Positions 36,471 through 47,048 are shown, counted from the stretch's first letter. The stretch is 64,000 nt of DNA from Pseudomonas marginalis (GCF_024169655.1 NZ_JALJWV010000001.1:1989001-2053000), one strand, 5' to 3'. Numbers and translations: made by a program. The notes: generated by a model from the letters alone, not told the origin.

Positions 36471-37505
36471 ATGAACGAGCCGATTCGCCTTACCCAGTAC
36501 AGCCATGGCGCGGGGTGTGGCTGCAAGATTTCGCCCCAGGTATTGGAAGTGATCCTCGCCGGCAGCGGCGCACAGAACCTTGACCCCAACCTGTGGGTGG
36601 GCAACGCCTCGCGCGACGATGCGGCGGTGTATGCCATCGACGACGAGCGCGGTGTGGTCTCCACCACTGATTTTTTCATGCCGATTGTCGACGATCCGTT
36701 CGACTTCGGCCGGATTGCCGCCACCAACGCGATCAGCGACATCTACGCCATGGGCGGCGACCCGTTGATGGCTATCGCCATTCTGGGCTGGCCGGTAAAT
36801 GTATTGGCGCCTGAGGTTGCTCGCGAAGTGATCCGTGGCGGCCGCTCTGTGTGCGACGAGGCCGGTATTCCCCTGGCCGGCGGTCACTCCATCGATGCGC
36901 CGGAGCCCATCTTCGGCCTCGCCGTGACCGGTATCGTGCAAAAGCGCCATATGAAGCGCAACGACACCGCCACCGTCGGCTGCCGTTTGTACCTGACCAA
37001 ACCCCTGGGCATCGGCATCCTGACCACTGCGGAAAAGAAGGGCAAATTACGCGAGGCGGATATCGGCCTGGCTCGTGACTGGATGTGTACCCTCAACAAG
37101 CCTGGCAGCCGCTTCGGCAAATTGGCCGGTGTAACGGCAATGACTGACGTCACCGGCTTCGGTCTTTTGGGCCATTTGGTGGAAATGGCTGACGGCAGCG
37201 GCGTGACGGCGCGCATCGAATACGACAAAGTCCCACGCCTGCCCGGGATCGAGGACTACCTTGACCAGGGCTGCATGCCGGGCGGCACCTTGCGCAACTT
37301 CGACAGTTATGCGAGCAAACTCGGGCGCCTGCAAGAGCTGCACAAACGCGTGCTGTGTGACCCGCAGACCAGCGGCGGCCTGTTGATCGCCGTTACGCCC
37401 GCGGGCGACGCCGAGTTTCATGCGGTCGCCCGCGAACTGGGCCTGACCCTTGAGTCCATCGGTGAATTGGTTGAGCGACAGACCCACGCGGTAGAGGTGT
37501 TTTGA
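36471..37505 (+). CDS. selD: Selenophosphate synthase
   Basis: A 344-residue SelD that makes selenophosphate from selenide and ATP. The active-site loop HGAGCGCKI holds Cys16 and Lys19. It is a cysteine rather than a selenocysteine form. Other family blocks are [31 protein letters not shown] and [11 protein letters not shown] 36471 is chosen over an upstream in-frame start because it begins the family N-terminus. It overlaps mnmH by one base (TGATG), so the two are coupled for tRNA selenation. Confidence 0.95.
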   Translation: MNEPIRLTQYSHGAGCGCKISPQVLEVILAGSGAQNLDPNLWVGNASRDDAAVYAIDDERGVVSTTDFFMPIVDDPFDFGRIAATNAISDIYAMGGDPLMAIAILGWPVNVLAPEVAREVIRGGRSVCDEAGIPLAGGHSIDAPEPIFGLAVTGIVQKRHMKRNDTATVGCRLYLTKPLGIGILTTAEKKGKLREADIGLARDWMCTLNKPGSRFGKLAGVTAMTDVTGFGLLGHLVEMADGSGVTARIEYDKVPRLPGIEDYLDQGCMPGGTLRNFDSYASKLGRLQELHKRVLCDPQTSGGLLIAVTPAGDAEFHAVARELGLTLESIGELVERQTHAVEVF

Positions 37506-38608
37506 TGGCGACTGACATCACCGACTACCGCGACATCTTCCTCAACGACCGGCCGATGATGGATACCCGTGCGCCCGTCGAGTTCGCCAAGGGCGCCTTC
37601 CCGGGCGTGGTCAACCTGCCACTGATGACCGACGACGAGCGTCAGCGGGTCGGCACTTGCTACAAGCAGCAGGGCCAGCAAGCGGCTATCGTGCTCGGAC
37701 ACGAGCTGGTGTCCGGGGCAATCAAGGCCGGGCGCATTGAGCAATGGGCGCGGTTCGCCCAGGCCAATCCGGACGGCTATCTGTACTGCTTTCGTGGTGG
37801 GCTGCGCTCGCAGATCGTGCAGCAATGGCTGAAAACCGAAGCCGGTATCGAGTATCCCCGCGTCGGCGGCGGCTACAAAGCCATGCGCAGCTTTTTGCTG
37901 GACACCGTCGAACAGGCTGTCACCGAGTGTGATTTCGTGTTGCTGGGCGGCATGACCGGCACCGGCAAGACCGAAGTGCTTGGCCAACTGCGCAACGCCC
38001 TGGACCTGGAAGGCCACGCCAATCATCGCGGTTCCAGCTTTGGCAAGCGAGCTACGGTGCAACCGTCCAACATCGACTTCGAGAACCGCCTGGCAGTGGA
38101 CCTGCTGAAAAAACGTGCGGGCGGCGTCGAGCAGTTTGTGGTCGAGGATGAGAGCCGCATGATCGGCAGTTGTGCACTGCCGTTGCCGTTGCACAAGGGC
38201 ATGCAGACCTTTGCGATGGTGTGGCTGGAAGACAGCATCGAAGGCCGTGTCGAACGTATCCTGCGTGATTACGTGGTCGACCTTTGCGCCGAATTCATCG
38301 CGGTATTTGGCGAAACCGGCTACGCCCTGTTTGCCGAGCGCCTGACCCAGAGCCTGGCCAATATCCACAAGCGCCTGGGCGGCGAGCGCTTCCAGCGGTT
38401 GCAGGCGATTCTGCAGGACGCCCTGGCGGAACAGGCCCGTAGCGGCGCCGTGGACCTGCACCGCGTATGGATCGAAGGGTTGCTGCGTGAGTATTACGAC
38501 CCGATGTACGCCTTCCAGCGCGAAAGCAAAGGCGCACGCATCGAGTTTGTCGGGGAGCAGGCGGCGGTGGTGGAGTATTTGCGCGAGCGTGGTGCTTTGC
38601 GAGGTTGA
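37505..38608 (+). CDS. mnmH: tRNA 2-selenouridine synthase
   Basis: A 367-residue MnmH/SelU that replaces sulfur with selenium in 2-thiouridine of tRNA. The N-terminal rhodanese domain has the catalytic Cys95 ([12 protein letters not shown]). The second domain has a P-loop GMTGTGKTE at 149-156. It depends on selenophosphate from selD, whose stop overlaps its ATG. No selA or selB is visible in the window, so selenoprotein synthesis is not demonstrated here. Confidence 0.94.
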   Translation: MATDITDYRDIFLNDRPMMDTRAPVEFAKGAFPGVVNLPLMTDDERQRVGTCYKQQGQQAAIVLGHELVSGAIKAGRIEQWARFAQANPDGYLYCFRGGLRSQIVQQWLKTEAGIEYPRVGGGYKAMRSFLLDTVEQAVTECDFVLLGGMTGTGKTEVLGQLRNALDLEGHANHRGSSFGKRATVQPSNIDFENRLAVDLLKKRAGGVEQFVVEDESRMIGSCALPLPLHKGMQTFAMVWLEDSIEGRVERILRDYVVDLCAEFIAVFGETGYALFAERLTQSLANIHKRLGGERFQRLQAILQDALAEQARSGAVDLHRVWIEGLLREYYDPMYAFQRESKGARIEFVGEQAAVVEYLRERGALRG

Positions 38609-38646
38609 TGCTTGCCTGTGACAAGGCCCTCAACCTCACCCATTAC

Positions 38647-39702
38647 CTAAAGGATCGCCGCTCCAATCAAACCGCAGACCACGCCCACCAGCATGGTCAA
38701 GCCTGCCACCGTGAGCAGCACCCGCGCGTCGAAATCCTTGCGCAACATGAGCAGTGACGGCAGGCTCACGCTCGGCAGGGTCATCAACAAGGCCACGGCC
38801 GGGCCGCTGCCCATGCCCAGCGTCATCATGGTTTGTACGATCGGTATCTCCGCGGCGGTCGGAATTACGAACAGCGTGCCGACAATCGCCAGCGGCACCA
38901 GCCACAGCAGGCTGTCGGTCATCGCCCCATCCACGTGGGGAAACAGCCAGACCCGCGCCGCGCCCAGCACCAGCACCGCCAGGATGTAGACCGGGATCGT
39001 GCTCCAGAACAGTTGCCACAGGGTGCGCAACCAGCGGCTGAAAAACGGTTGCGACTCGATCACGCTGGCCTCGGCCACCGCCCCCAGCGCCGCTTCCGGC
39101 ACTTGCTCCGGGCGTGCGATCCGCTGGGCCACCAGGGACACGCCGACCACCAGCACAATCCCTGCCACCAGCCTTAACGCCGTGAAGCCCCAACCCAGCA
39201 CAAACCCCATGAATACCAGGGTGGCCGGGTTCAGTACCGGGTTGGCGATCCAGAACGCCAGCGCCGCGCCTACTGACACTTGCTGCCGACGCATGCCTGC
39301 CGCCACCGGTGCCGCGCAGCAACTGCACATCATTCCGGGCAAGGCGAACAGCCCGCCGCGCAGGGTCGAACCCAGCCCGGCACGACCAAACAGGCGCAGC
39401 AGCCAGTCGCGGGGGATCAACACTTGCAGCAACGAGCCGAGGATCACCGCTAGAACGGCGGCTTTCCAGATCGCCAGGAAATACACCTGGGCATAGGCCA
39501 GCGCCGCCGCCAGTGGCGAGGTTTGCTGGTCATTGAGAATTGAGGCGCCGATGCTGTGGTTGTCGGCGGCGACAAACGCCTTGAAGTAGTAGGGCGACCA
39601 CTTCACGTAGTAAAGGCCGATGCAGGCGACCAGCAGGAACAGCGCTGGTTTCCACCAGAACGACCAGCCCCGGTTGGGCTGGGTGGAGACGAGGTTGGAC
39701 AT
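38647..39702 (-). CDS. Permease (ArsP-like family)
   Basis: A 351-residue membrane protein with about eight to ten segments, of the predicted permease family PF03773. It has the cysteine motif GMMCSCCAAPVAAG near residue 125 and WIANPVLNPATLVF. ArsP-type members export organoarsenicals, while others carry unknown solutes. The start MSNLVSTQ at 39702 is used; a longer frame adds eight residues. Its place next to the selenium genes may be chance. Confidence 0.82.
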   Translation of the reverse strand: MSNLVSTQPNRGWSFWWKPALFLLVACIGLYYVKWSPYYFKAFVAADNHSIGASILNDQQTSPLAAALAYAQVYFLAIWKAAVLAVILGSLLQVLIPRDWLLRLFGRAGLGSTLRGGLFALPGMMCSCCAAPVAAGMRRQQVSVGAALAFWIANPVLNPATLVFMGFVLGWGFTALRLVAGIVLVVGVSLVAQRIARPEQVPEAALGAVAEASVIESQPFFSRWLRTLWQLFWSTIPVYILAVLVLGAARVWLFPHVDGAMTDSLLWLVPLAIVGTLFVIPTAAEIPIVQTMMTLGMGSGPAVALLMTLPSVSLPSLLMLRKDFDARVLLTVAGLTMLVGVVCGLIGAAIL

Positions 39703-39760
39703 GGTGTTGATCCGCAGATGAGTCAATAGCCGCGCATCATACGCCCCTATCGCTCAGGCT

Positions 39761-40462
39761 TCAGAGATCTGCGCTGACCTGGGTCGCATCCGGGCAGGTT
39801 TGTTCGCCATTATTCAGGCCCTGCTTATAGTTGCGGCTCAGCAACGATGCCTTGCCGTTGTGCCAGGTGAGTGTCAGTACATACAGCGTGTCGTAGTCAT
39901 TGCCGGACCAGTCTTCGGTGATGGTGTGCTTTTCGCCCACCGCTTCACTGGCCACCTTGTTGATCAACTCCGGCAGATAGCCGTGGGACCAGGCAGTGTA
40001 GATGATGGCGTTGTGATACTTGTTTTCCACCAGTTCGTCGGCGAGGGCGTTGGTGTCATTCGCCGAAAACTTGATGTTTACCGGCAACCCGAGCTTGATT
40101 GCGCTGGGGCTGATGGTCATCAGAGGGCGAATGTAGCTGTAGGAATTGTCTTTTTCGCCTTCCTCGACATTGCGCGTCGGGTTGGCGGCGAAGACGAAGT
40201 TGGCCTTACCGAACTTTTCCGGCAGCACGGTGGCCAGGTTCATCGCGCGGTTCAGGCCCTGGCAATTGAGCTGGCCCAGGCCGCCGGCGGGTTTTTCGCC
40301 GTGGCGCAGGAACACCAGGGTTTGCACGCCGTCCACCGGCTCGGCGCTGCTGATGCGCGATTGCAGGGTCAGGTCGAGGACGCCGCCGACCAGCAACAGC
40401 GGCAATATGATGTATGAATATCGTTTGAGGCGTTGCGCAAGGCACAGAGGCTTGATTGTCAT
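39761..40462 (-). CDS. Membrane-anchored histidine phosphatase family protein
   Basis: A 233-residue protein with an N-terminal hydrophobic anchor (YSYIILPLLLVGGVLDLTL), then a histidine-phosphatase domain. It has LVFLRHGEKPAGG, in which the RHG triplet carries the phospho-accepting His. The second arginine and later His appear in NPTRNVEE and AWSHGYLPEL. The domain is likely periplasmic. The ATG at 40462 was chosen because the longer frame to 40570 has no signal character. The substrate is unknown. Confidence 0.78.
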   Translation of the reverse strand: MTIKPLCLAQRLKRYSYIILPLLLVGGVLDLTLQSRISSAEPVDGVQTLVFLRHGEKPAGGLGQLNCQGLNRAMNLATVLPEKFGKANFVFAANPTRNVEEGEKDNSYSYIRPLMTISPSAIKLGLPVNIKFSANDTNALADELVENKYHNAIIYTAWSHGYLPELINKVASEAVGEKHTITEDWSGNDYDTLYVLTLTWHNGKASLLSRNYKQGLNNGEQTCPDATQVSADL

Positions 40463-40712
40463 TAGGTTTGAGTCTTCAGTGCATCGGATTAAGGCGGACA
40501 AGCCCGGCCCCAGTGACGCATGCTGCGTCCTGCGGTGTTCCGTGTGGTTCTGCAAGGTGCCTCCATTCACCGTTCAGGCGCACTTAAGAGTCCGCGAGGT
40601 CACTTTGGTTCGCCCGTGGGGGAGATTAGCGAGGGGATGTTGCGCAATGATGACCCATGCAGGATGCCGGGCAGATGATTATCATGGGGGTTTTCCGCCG
40701 AGGGATATCCCG
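40463..40712. other. Divergent promoter region with a Fur-like core
   Basis: The 250 bases between the phosphatase gene and the disulfide-reductase gene contain GATGATTATCATG (40674-40686). Its centre ATGATTATCAT differs by one base from the core of the Fur consensus. The match is short, so this is a weak candidate. Confidence 0.3.
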
Positions 40713-41411
40713 ATGAATTCACTCGCCGCTTTCCCGATCAACCGCAAATGGCCCGCCCAGCATCCGGAGTGTCTGCAACTGTATTCGTTGCCCACGCCCA
40801 ACGGGGTAAAAGTCTCGATCATGCTCGAAGAACTGGGCCTGCCCTACGAGGCGCACAAGGTCAGCTTCGAGACCCAGGACCAGCTGTCGCCCGAGTTCCT
40901 GTCGCTGAACCCGAACAACAAAATCCCCGCGATCATCGACCCCGACGGCCCCGGCGGCCAGCCGTTGGCGCTGTTCGAATCCGGTGCGATCCTGCTTTAC
41001 CTGGCGGAAAAAACCAGCCAATTGCTTTCCGAAGACCCGGCGACACGTTATGAAACCATTCAGTGGCTGATGTTCCAGATGTCCGGTATCGGCCCGATGT
41101 TTGGCCAGGTGGGGTTCTTCAACAAGTTCGCTGGCAAGGCCTACGAAGACAAGCGCCCGCGTGACCGCTACGTCGCCGAGTCGCGGCGCTTGCTGGAGGT
41201 CTTGGAAAAACGCCTGCTGGGCCGCACCTGGATCATGGGCGACGACTACAGCATCGCGGACATCGCGACGTTTCCGTGGATCCGTAACCTGATCGGGTTC
41301 TACGAATCCGGCGACTTGGTCGGCATCGCCGATTTCCCCAATGTGCTGCGCGCGCTGGACGGCTTTATCGCACGTCCGGCGGTGATCCGTGGCCTGAACA
41401 TTCCGAGCTGA
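40713..41411 (+). CDS. Nu-class GST / disulfide-bond oxidoreductase (YfcG/YghU-like)
   Basis: A 232-residue GST-family protein. The N-terminal thioredoxin-like domain has YSLPTPNGVKVSIMLEELGL and NPNNKIPAIIDPDG followed by FESGAILLYLAEKT, a pattern specific to the YfcG/YghU (nu) class. The C-terminal helical domain has GIGPMFGQVGFFNKFAG. Nu-class enzymes use two glutathiones to reduce disulfides or peroxides. ATG 40713 begins a short N-terminal extension. A PhzF-family gene follows five bases later, probably co-transcribed. Confidence 0.88.
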   Translation: MNSLAAFPINRKWPAQHPECLQLYSLPTPNGVKVSIMLEELGLPYEAHKVSFETQDQLSPEFLSLNPNNKIPAIIDPDGPGGQPLALFESGAILLYLAEKTSQLLSEDPATRYETIQWLMFQMSGIGPMFGQVGFFNKFAGKAYEDKRPRDRYVAESRRLLEVLEKRLLGRTWIMGDDYSIADIATFPWIRNLIGFYESGDLVGIADFPNVLRALDGFIARPAVIRGLNIPS

Positions 41412-41415
41412 GCCC

Positions 41416-42258
41416 ATGCCGACTTTCGATTTTAAACAACTGGATGTCTTCAGCAGTGTGTCGCTCAAAGGCAACCCGCTGGCAGTAGTGCTGGGGGCCG
41501 ACAGCCTCAGCGAGCAACAGATGGCCGACTTCGCCAAATGGACCAACCTCAGCGAAACCACGTTTTTACTCACGCCCCGCGATCCACGGGCTGACTACCG
41601 GGTAAGAATCTTCACCACCTTGCAGGAACTGCCGTTCGCCGGGCACCCGACGCTGGGCAGTTGCCACGCGTGGTTGCAGGCGGGGGGGATTGCGCAAGGG
41701 GAGGAGATTATCCAGGAGTGCGAAATCGGCCTGGTGCGTATCCGTCGCCAAGGCGATGAGCTGGCGTTCATCGCGCCGCCGTTGTTGCGCTCGGGCCCGC
41801 TGGAGGCGGCGTTGCTGGAGCGCGTGCGGCTGGGCTTGGGCCTGGCGCCCGAGGCCATTGTGCGCAGCCAGTGGGTCGACAACGGCGCGGGTTGGCTGGC
41901 GGTGATGCTGGCCGACCGCCAGGCGGTGCTCGATCTGCAGCCCGATTATGCGCAATTGCTCGGCCTGGCGGTGGGCGTGATTGCACCCTGCGATCCCGAA
42001 CGCGACGCTGTAGACGCGCACTTTGAAGTGCGCGCGTTCATTGCCGGCGACGGGTTTCCCGAAGACCCGGCCACCGGCAGCTTGAATGCCGGGGTGGCCC
42101 AATGGTTGTTGGGCGAAGGCCTGGCGCCGAGCCGCTACGTGGTCAGCCAGGGCACGGCGATGGGGCGCGCGGGGCGTATCCGCATCGAGCGCCAGGGCGA
42201 TGAAATCTGGGTCGGCGGTGCCGTGGCGGTGTGCATCGAAGGGCGTCTACAGCTCTAG
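41416..42258 (+). CDS. PhzF family isomerase-like protein
   Basis: A 280-residue PhzF-fold protein. The conserved acid is in NLSETTFLL at about residue 47, equivalent to Glu45 of PhzF. Other family blocks are [11 protein letters not shown] and [15 protein letters not shown]. PhzF in phenazine synthesis isomerises an aminocyclohexadiene carboxylate, but most pseudomonad paralogues outside phz operons have unknown substrates. No phenazine genes are near. It is coupled with the upstream disulfide reductase. Confidence 0.88.
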   Translation: MPTFDFKQLDVFSSVSLKGNPLAVVLGADSLSEQQMADFAKWTNLSETTFLLTPRDPRADYRVRIFTTLQELPFAGHPTLGSCHAWLQAGGIAQGEEIIQECEIGLVRIRRQGDELAFIAPPLLRSGPLEAALLERVRLGLGLAPEAIVRSQWVDNGAGWLAVMLADRQAVLDLQPDYAQLLGLAVGVIAPCDPERDAVDAHFEVRAFIAGDGFPEDPATGSLNAGVAQWLLGEGLAPSRYVVSQGTAMGRAGRIRIERQGDEIWVGGAVAVCIEGRLQL

Positions 42259-42374
42259 ATCAATGCAATTGTTGTGGGCCTTGCCATAAACTATTGTCTG
42301 CCTGGCATTTGCGCTGCCGGGGTCGGGGGGCATACGCTTTCGCCCCAACGTTTTTAGCCTTATTCAGGACAGCC

Positions 42375-43349
42375 ATGACCAGCCAGTTCCCTCAAGCCCG
42401 CCCACGCCGTCTGCGCCGCTCCCCGGAGTTGCGTAGCTTGTTCCAGGAAACCGAGTTCACCCTCAATGATCTGGTGCTGCCGATTTTCGTCGAAGAAGAA
42501 ATCGATGATTTTGTGCCAATCACCAGCATGCCGGGTGTGCTGCGCATCCCTGAGAAAAAGCTGGCCGGGGAAATCGAGCGTTATGCCCGCGCCGGGATCA
42601 AGTCGGTGATGACCTTTGGCGTGTCGCACCACCTGGACGCCACTGGCAGCGACACTTGGAAAGAGCGTGGCCTGGTCTCGCGCATGTCCTCGATCATCAA
42701 GGACGCGGTGCCGGAAATGATCGTGATGTCCGACACCTGTTTCTGCGAATACACCGATCACGGCCATTGCGGCGTGATGCATGGCGCCCATGTCGACAAC
42801 GACGCGACGTTGGTCAACCTCGGCAAGCAAGCTGTGGCGGCGGCCCGTGCCGGTGCCGATGTGATCGCGCCGTCGGCGGCGATGGACGGCCAGGTCCAGG
42901 CGATTCGCCGGGCGTTGGATGACGCCGGTTTCACGCATATCCCGATCATGGCCTACTCCACCAAATTCGCTTCGGCCCTTTACGGTCCGTTCCGTGAAGC
43001 GGGTGGCAGCGCGCTCAAGGGCGACCGCAAAAGCTACCAGATGAACCCGATGAACCGCCGCGAAGCCGTGCGTGAATCGCTGCTCGACGAGCAGGAAGGC
43101 GCGGATGCGCTGATGGTCAAACCGGCCGGTGCCTACCTCGACATCATCCGCGACATCCGCGAAGCCTCGCGCCTGCCGGTGGCGGCGTATCAGGTCAGCG
43201 GCGAGTACGCGATGATCAAGTTCGGTGCCCAGGCAGGCGCGATCGATGAGGACCGGGTGGTGCGGGAAACTTTGGGTTCGATCAAGCGCGCTGGCGCGGA
43301 CCTGATCTTCACTTACTTCGCCATGGACCTGGCGCTGGCAGGCATCTAA
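42375..43349 (+). CDS. hemB: Delta-aminolevulinic acid dehydratase, zinc type
   Basis: A 324-residue porphobilinogen synthase, second step of heme synthesis from aminolevulinate. Schiff-base lysines are Lys197 (YSTKFAS) and Lys249 ([10 protein letters not shown]). The metal site is cysteine-based, [13 protein letters not shown] with Cys122, Cys124 and Cys132, as in the zinc enzyme of E. coli, to which it is very similar. The main HemB of P. aeruginosa is a magnesium enzyme with Asp/Ala in this place, so this may be a second copy. ATG 42375 follows CAGGACAGCC. Confidence 0.92.
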   Translation: MTSQFPQARPRRLRRSPELRSLFQETEFTLNDLVLPIFVEEEIDDFVPITSMPGVLRIPEKKLAGEIERYARAGIKSVMTFGVSHHLDATGSDTWKERGLVSRMSSIIKDAVPEMIVMSDTCFCEYTDHGHCGVMHGAHVDNDATLVNLGKQAVAAARAGADVIAPSAAMDGQVQAIRRALDDAGFTHIPIMAYSTKFASALYGPFREAGGSALKGDRKSYQMNPMNRREAVRESLLDEQEGADALMVKPAGAYLDIIRDIREASRLPVAAYQVSGEYAMIKFGAQAGAIDEDRVVRETLGSIKRAGADLIFTYFAMDLALAGI

Positions 43350-43360
43350 AGCACCCAACT

Positions 43361-43390
43361 TGTGGGAGCGGGCAACCCCCCGCTTCCACA
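43361..43390. repeat. REP-type hairpin after hemB
   Basis: TGTGGGAGCGGGCA and CGCTTCCACA form an imperfect stem. It lies between convergent hemB and the LysE-type gene. Confidence 0.6.
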
Positions 43391-43407
43391 GTGGGTTGTA
43401 GCGTTTT

Positions 43408-44022
43408 TCAGCGCTGTGCAAGCGCCAGGTTCAACCCCAACCCTGCAAAGGCCGCCGCAAAACTGCGCCGCAGCCAATTCTGAACCCGTGGTGACTCGAT
43501 CACCGCGCGGCGAAACACATTGGCCAGCAAGCCATACACCACAAACACCGCAAACGTCATGGCCATGAACACGCCGCTCAGCACCAGCATTTGCAAGGCC
43601 GGCGCCGTGCTGGCCGGTGTGACGAACTGAGGCAGGAAGGCCAGGAAGAAAATCGTCAGCTTGGGGTTGAGAATATTCAGCAAAAACCCGCGGAGCATCA
43701 GGCCACGGGCCGTGGTTGCCGTTGGCGTGTCATTCATCGCGAAGGCCGAACGATCGCGCCACGTGGCGTAGGCCAGGTACAGCAAGTAGGCGGCTCCGGC
43801 GAATTTCAGCGCTTCGAACGCCAATGCGCTGGTGTGCAGCAGCGCGGAAAGGCCGAGGATGGATGCCAATAAGTGCGGGATGATCCCGGCGGTACAGCCC
43901 AGCGCGGCGAACACGCTGGCGCGCTTGCCGGCCATGAGGCCCGTGGACACGGTAAAGATCACGCCGGTGCCGGGAATCAGCACAACGATCAGGCAGGTGA
44001 TGAAAAAGTTCATGCTGAGCAT
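43408..44022 (-). CDS. LysE/RhtB family amino-acid exporter
   Basis: A 204-residue membrane protein with about six segments. It has the family start FFITCLIVVLIPGTGVIFTV and the glycine-rich GCTAGIIPHLLASILGLS. LNPKLTIFFLAFLPQFV follows in the middle. The ATG at 44022 has AAGGAG about ten bases upstream; a TTG three codons earlier is also possible. The substrate is probably an amino acid or a derivative. Confidence 0.85.
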   Translation of the reverse strand: MLSMNFFITCLIVVLIPGTGVIFTVSTGLMAGKRASVFAALGCTAGIIPHLLASILGLSALLHTSALAFEALKFAGAAYLLYLAYATWRDRSAFAMNDTPTATTARGLMLRGFLLNILNPKLTIFFLAFLPQFVTPASTAPALQMLVLSGVFMAMTFAVFVVYGLLANVFRRAVIESPRVQNWLRRSFAAAFAGLGLNLALAQR

Positions 44023-44167
44023 GGCATTCAAACTCCTTGTACGAATGGTTGATGAAAGATCCTGTCATATTCGCATTACGTTGGCGAGGGGAGCACAGGG
44101 CGAACCCGCGTTAGACTTACCGGTCGATATCAGCAATGCCCGGCTCATCGCCCTTCAAGGAAGCCCC

Positions 44168-45253
44168 ATGTACCTACGCCACCTGATCCTGTGTCTCATG
44201 CCCTTGGTGGTGCTGGCAGGTTGCTCGACCGCACGCGGCCCGCAACAGCCGGAGCGCAGCGAAGCCGAGGTCAAAGCGCAGATCGTGCGCCTGCTGCCCG
44301 CCAAGGTCGCCGATCGCAACGGTTGGGCCAAGGATATCTACACCGCGTTCGACACCCAGCACATCTACCCCAGTACCGAAAACATCTGCGCCGTGCTGGC
44401 GGTGACCGAGCAAGAGTCCACTTACCAGGTCGATCCACCCGTGCCGAATATGGGCAAGATCGCCCAGGATGAAATCCTGCGCCGTGCCGGTAAGGTGCAT
44501 GTGCCAGCGGTGTTGGTCCGCACGGCACTGCAACTGCGTTCGCCCACCGGTAAGTCCTACGCCGATCGCTTGAACGCTGCGCGCACGGAGAAGGACTTGA
44601 GCGGGATCTTCGATGACTTCATCAGCATGGTGCCCTTGGGCAATACGCTGTTTGGCGGCTTCAACCCGGTACACACCGCCGGCCCGATGCAAGTGAGCAT
44701 CGAGTTTGCGCAGAAGCAGGCGCGGGGTTATCCCTACACGGTGGACGGCACGATCCGACGGGAAGTGTTCACCCGACGTGGCGGTATGTACTTCGGCATC
44801 GCTCATTTGCTCGGTTATCCGGTGAGTTATGACCGGCCGCTGTACCGGTTTGCCGACTTCAACGCCGGTTGGTACGCCAGCCGCAACGCGGCGTTCCAGG
44901 CCGCCGTCAGCCGCGTCTCAGGCACCGAGTTGGCGCTGGACGGGGATTTGATCCGCTACGGCTCGCTGTTGCCCGGCAGCACCGAATTGGCGGTGCGTTC
45001 CCTCGGCGCCAGGCTGGACATGCGCAACCCCAGCATCCGCAGTCAGCTGGAGCAGGGCGAGCAATTGGATTTTGAGCAGACCACGCTCTACAAACGCGTG
45101 TTTGCCCTGGCCGACACAGCGGCGGGCAAACCGCTGCCGCGGGCGATCCTGCCGGGCATTGTGCTCAAAAGCCCGAAGATCACCCGCAACCTGACCACCG
45201 CCTGGTTCGCCCAGCGGGTGGATGAGCGCTATCAGCGCTGTATGAGGCGCTGA
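44168..45253 (+). CDS. DUF1615 lipoprotein
   Basis: A 361-residue exported lipoprotein. The signal ends LVVLAGC with the lipidated Cys near residue 19. The mature protein is DUF1615, common in proteobacteria, with ENICAVLAVTEQESTYQVDP and a later GPMQVSIEFAQ; the Glu after the first block suggests a lysozyme-like fold. That idea is inferred. The ATG at 44168 follows CAAGGAAGCCCC. The longer frame upstream overlaps the LysE gene and is not used. Confidence 0.82.
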   Translation: MYLRHLILCLMPLVVLAGCSTARGPQQPERSEAEVKAQIVRLLPAKVADRNGWAKDIYTAFDTQHIYPSTENICAVLAVTEQESTYQVDPPVPNMGKIAQDEILRRAGKVHVPAVLVRTALQLRSPTGKSYADRLNAARTEKDLSGIFDDFISMVPLGNTLFGGFNPVHTAGPMQVSIEFAQKQARGYPYTVDGTIRREVFTRRGGMYFGIAHLLGYPVSYDRPLYRFADFNAGWYASRNAAFQAAVSRVSGTELALDGDLIRYGSLLPGSTELAVRSLGARLDMRNPSIRSQLEQGEQLDFEQTTLYKRVFALADTAAGKPLPRAILPGIVLKSPKITRNLTTAWFAQRVDERYQRCMRR

Positions 45254-45352
45254 GGCCAGCCCTGAACGGGGTTGGTGAATCAGCCCCAGGCATCGCAACG
45301 GATATGCGCGGCTGATGGTAATGGTCGCCGCGTGGGGGCTGGAGTACACCTC

Positions 45353-45796
45353 ATGCCTGACTCCAAGGAAGAACCCGCGATGATCGCTCACGCCGTGCCC
45401 GAAGGTTTTGTCTCACTGCCGCGCAGCAGCCCGCTCCTCGACTTGTTAGGTCCGGCCTATTGCCGGGGTGACGGCTTGCAACTGGAAATCGGCCTGCGCG
45501 CCGACAACCGTCACGCCAATGGCCGTGGCACGGTGCATGGCGGGGTGTTGGCAACCTTGGCGGATATCGGCATGGGCTATGCGATGGCGTTTTCCAGTGA
45601 GCCGCCGTTGCCGTTGATTACCGCGAGCATGACCGTGGATTACCTGGGCGCGGTGCAAGTGGGGGAGTGGATTGTGGTGCGCCTTGAGCATCACAAGCGT
45701 GGCCGGCAAATGGCATTTGCCACGGTGAGTCTGCAGGTGGGGGACAAAATCGTGGCGCGGGCGAACGCGGTGTTTGCGGTGCCGCGTGCGGACTGA
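45353..45796 (+). CDS. PaaI-family hotdog thioesterase
   Basis: A 147-residue single hotdog-domain protein. The active-site region is HGGVLATLADIGMGYAM, and the strand ITASMTVDYLGAVQVGEW follows. It probably hydrolyses an acyl-CoA. Two starts are plausible: ATG 45353 behind GGAGTACACCTC, and ATG 45380 behind AAGGAAGAACCCGCG; the second would give 138 residues. A strong terminator follows. Confidence 0.84.
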   Translation: MPDSKEEPAMIAHAVPEGFVSLPRSSPLLDLLGPAYCRGDGLQLEIGLRADNRHANGRGTVHGGVLATLADIGMGYAMAFSSEPPLPLITASMTVDYLGAVQVGEWIVVRLEHHKRGRQMAFATVSLQVGDKIVARANAVFAVPRAD

Positions 45797-45801
45797 AAGC
45801 G

Positions 45802-45838
45802 AAAAAAAGGCCCGGTTTTTCGTGGAACCGGGCCTTTT
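45802..45838. terminator. Bidirectional terminator
   Basis: AAGGCCCGGTTTT, loop, AACCGGGCCTTTT with an A-run to the left. It serves the thioesterase gene and the convergent thiolase gene. Confidence 0.88.
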
Positions 45839-45855
45839 CGTGTGTTGCTCTTGAA

Positions 45856-47037
45856 TCAGCTGCGCTCAAGGGCCAGGGCTACGCCTTGGCCGCCACCGAT
45901 GCACAGCGTCGCCAGGCCTTTCTTGGCGTCGCGTTTGATCATTTCGTGCAGCAGGGTCACCAGAATGCGGCAGCCTGACGCGCCGATCGGGTGGCCAATG
46001 GCGATCGCGCCGCCGTTGACGTTGACCTTATCGGCGTCCCATTCCAGCTCTTTGGCCACCGCCAGGGATTGCGCGGCAAAGGCTTCGTTGGCTTCGACCA
46101 GATCCAGGTCGGCCACATTCCAGCCGGCTTTCTCCAGGCAACGGCGGGTGGCCGCGACCGGGCCGATGCCCATGATGGCCGGGTCGACGCCGGCATTGGC
46201 GTAGCTGGCGATACGCGCCAGCACGGGCAGGCCGAGGGCCTTGGCCTTGTCGGCGCTCATCAACAGCACGGCGGCCGCGCCGTCGTTGAGGCTGGACGCG
46301 TTGCCAGCGGTGACGCTGCCGTCTTTCTTGAACGCGGGTTTGAGCTTGGCCAACGACTCGGCGGTGGTGCCGGCGCGCGGTTGTTCGTCCACGGCGAAGG
46401 CCACCGGGTCGCCCTTGCGCTGCGGGATCAGAATCGGGGTGATCTCATCGGCAAAGCGGCCGGCTTCGATAGCGGCGGCGGCTTTTTGCTGGGACGCGGC
46501 GGCGAAGGCGTCCTGGGCTTCACGGCTGATGCCGTACTTGTCCACCAGGTTCTCGGCGGTGATGCCCATGTGGTAGTCGTTGAATGCATCCCACAGGCCG
46601 TCGGTGATCATGCTGTCGATCATCTTGGCGTGGCCCATGCGCAAACCGGTGCGCGCGGCGGGCAATACGTAGGGGGCCAGGCTCATGTTCTCCATGCCGC
46701 CGGCAATGATCACGTCGGCATCGCCACAGCGGATGGCCTGGGCGCCCAGGTGCAGGGCCTTGAGGCCCGAACCGCAGACCTTGTTCAAGGTCATCGCGGG
46801 TACGGCATGGGGCAGGCCGGCGAGGATCGACGCCTGGCGCGCCGGGTTCTGGCCTGAGCCTGCAGTGAGCACGTGACCGAGGATCACTTCATCCACCTGG
46901 GCCGGGTCGAGGCCGGTCTGCTCCAGCAGGCGACGGATCACGGCAGCGCCCAACTCCGGTGCCGGGATGTTCGCCAGCGAACCTTGAAAGCTGCCTACCG
47001 CGGTACGGGTGGCAGCAACAATCACAACGTCTTGCAT
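45856..47037 (-). CDS. atoB: Acetyl-CoA acetyltransferase (thiolase)
   Basis: A 393-residue type II thiolase. The catalytic residues are Cys88 in [11 protein letters not shown], the His in GHPIGASG near 350, and the Cys in LCIGGGQG near 380. It cleaves or forms acetoacetyl-CoA. It follows the two CoA-transferase subunits on the same strand, with an 11-base gap from the B subunit. The order matches PA1999-PA2001 (dhcA, dhcB, atoB). Confidence 0.93.
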   Translation of the reverse strand: MQDVVIVAATRTAVGSFQGSLANIPAPELGAAVIRRLLEQTGLDPAQVDEVILGHVLTAGSGQNPARQASILAGLPHAVPAMTLNKVCGSGLKALHLGAQAIRCGDADVIIAGGMENMSLAPYVLPAARTGLRMGHAKMIDSMITDGLWDAFNDYHMGITAENLVDKYGISREAQDAFAAASQQKAAAAIEAGRFADEITPILIPQRKGDPVAFAVDEQPRAGTTAESLAKLKPAFKKDGSVTAGNASSLNDGAAAVLLMSADKAKALGLPVLARIASYANAGVDPAIMGIGPVAATRRCLEKAGWNVADLDLVEANEAFAAQSLAVAKELEWDADKVNVNGGAIAIGHPIGASGCRILVTLLHEMIKRDAKKGLATLCIGGGQGVALALERS

Positions 47038-47048
47038 GGAATGTGTCC

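Noticed and set aside
40674..40686. Fur box between the phosphatase and disulfide-reductase genes
   Set aside because: Only an 11-base core resembles the consensus; the flanking hexamers do not, so no iron regulation is claimed.
41416..42258. Phenazine biosynthesis
   Set aside because: A PhzF-fold protein is present, but no other phz gene is in the window and the family is broad.
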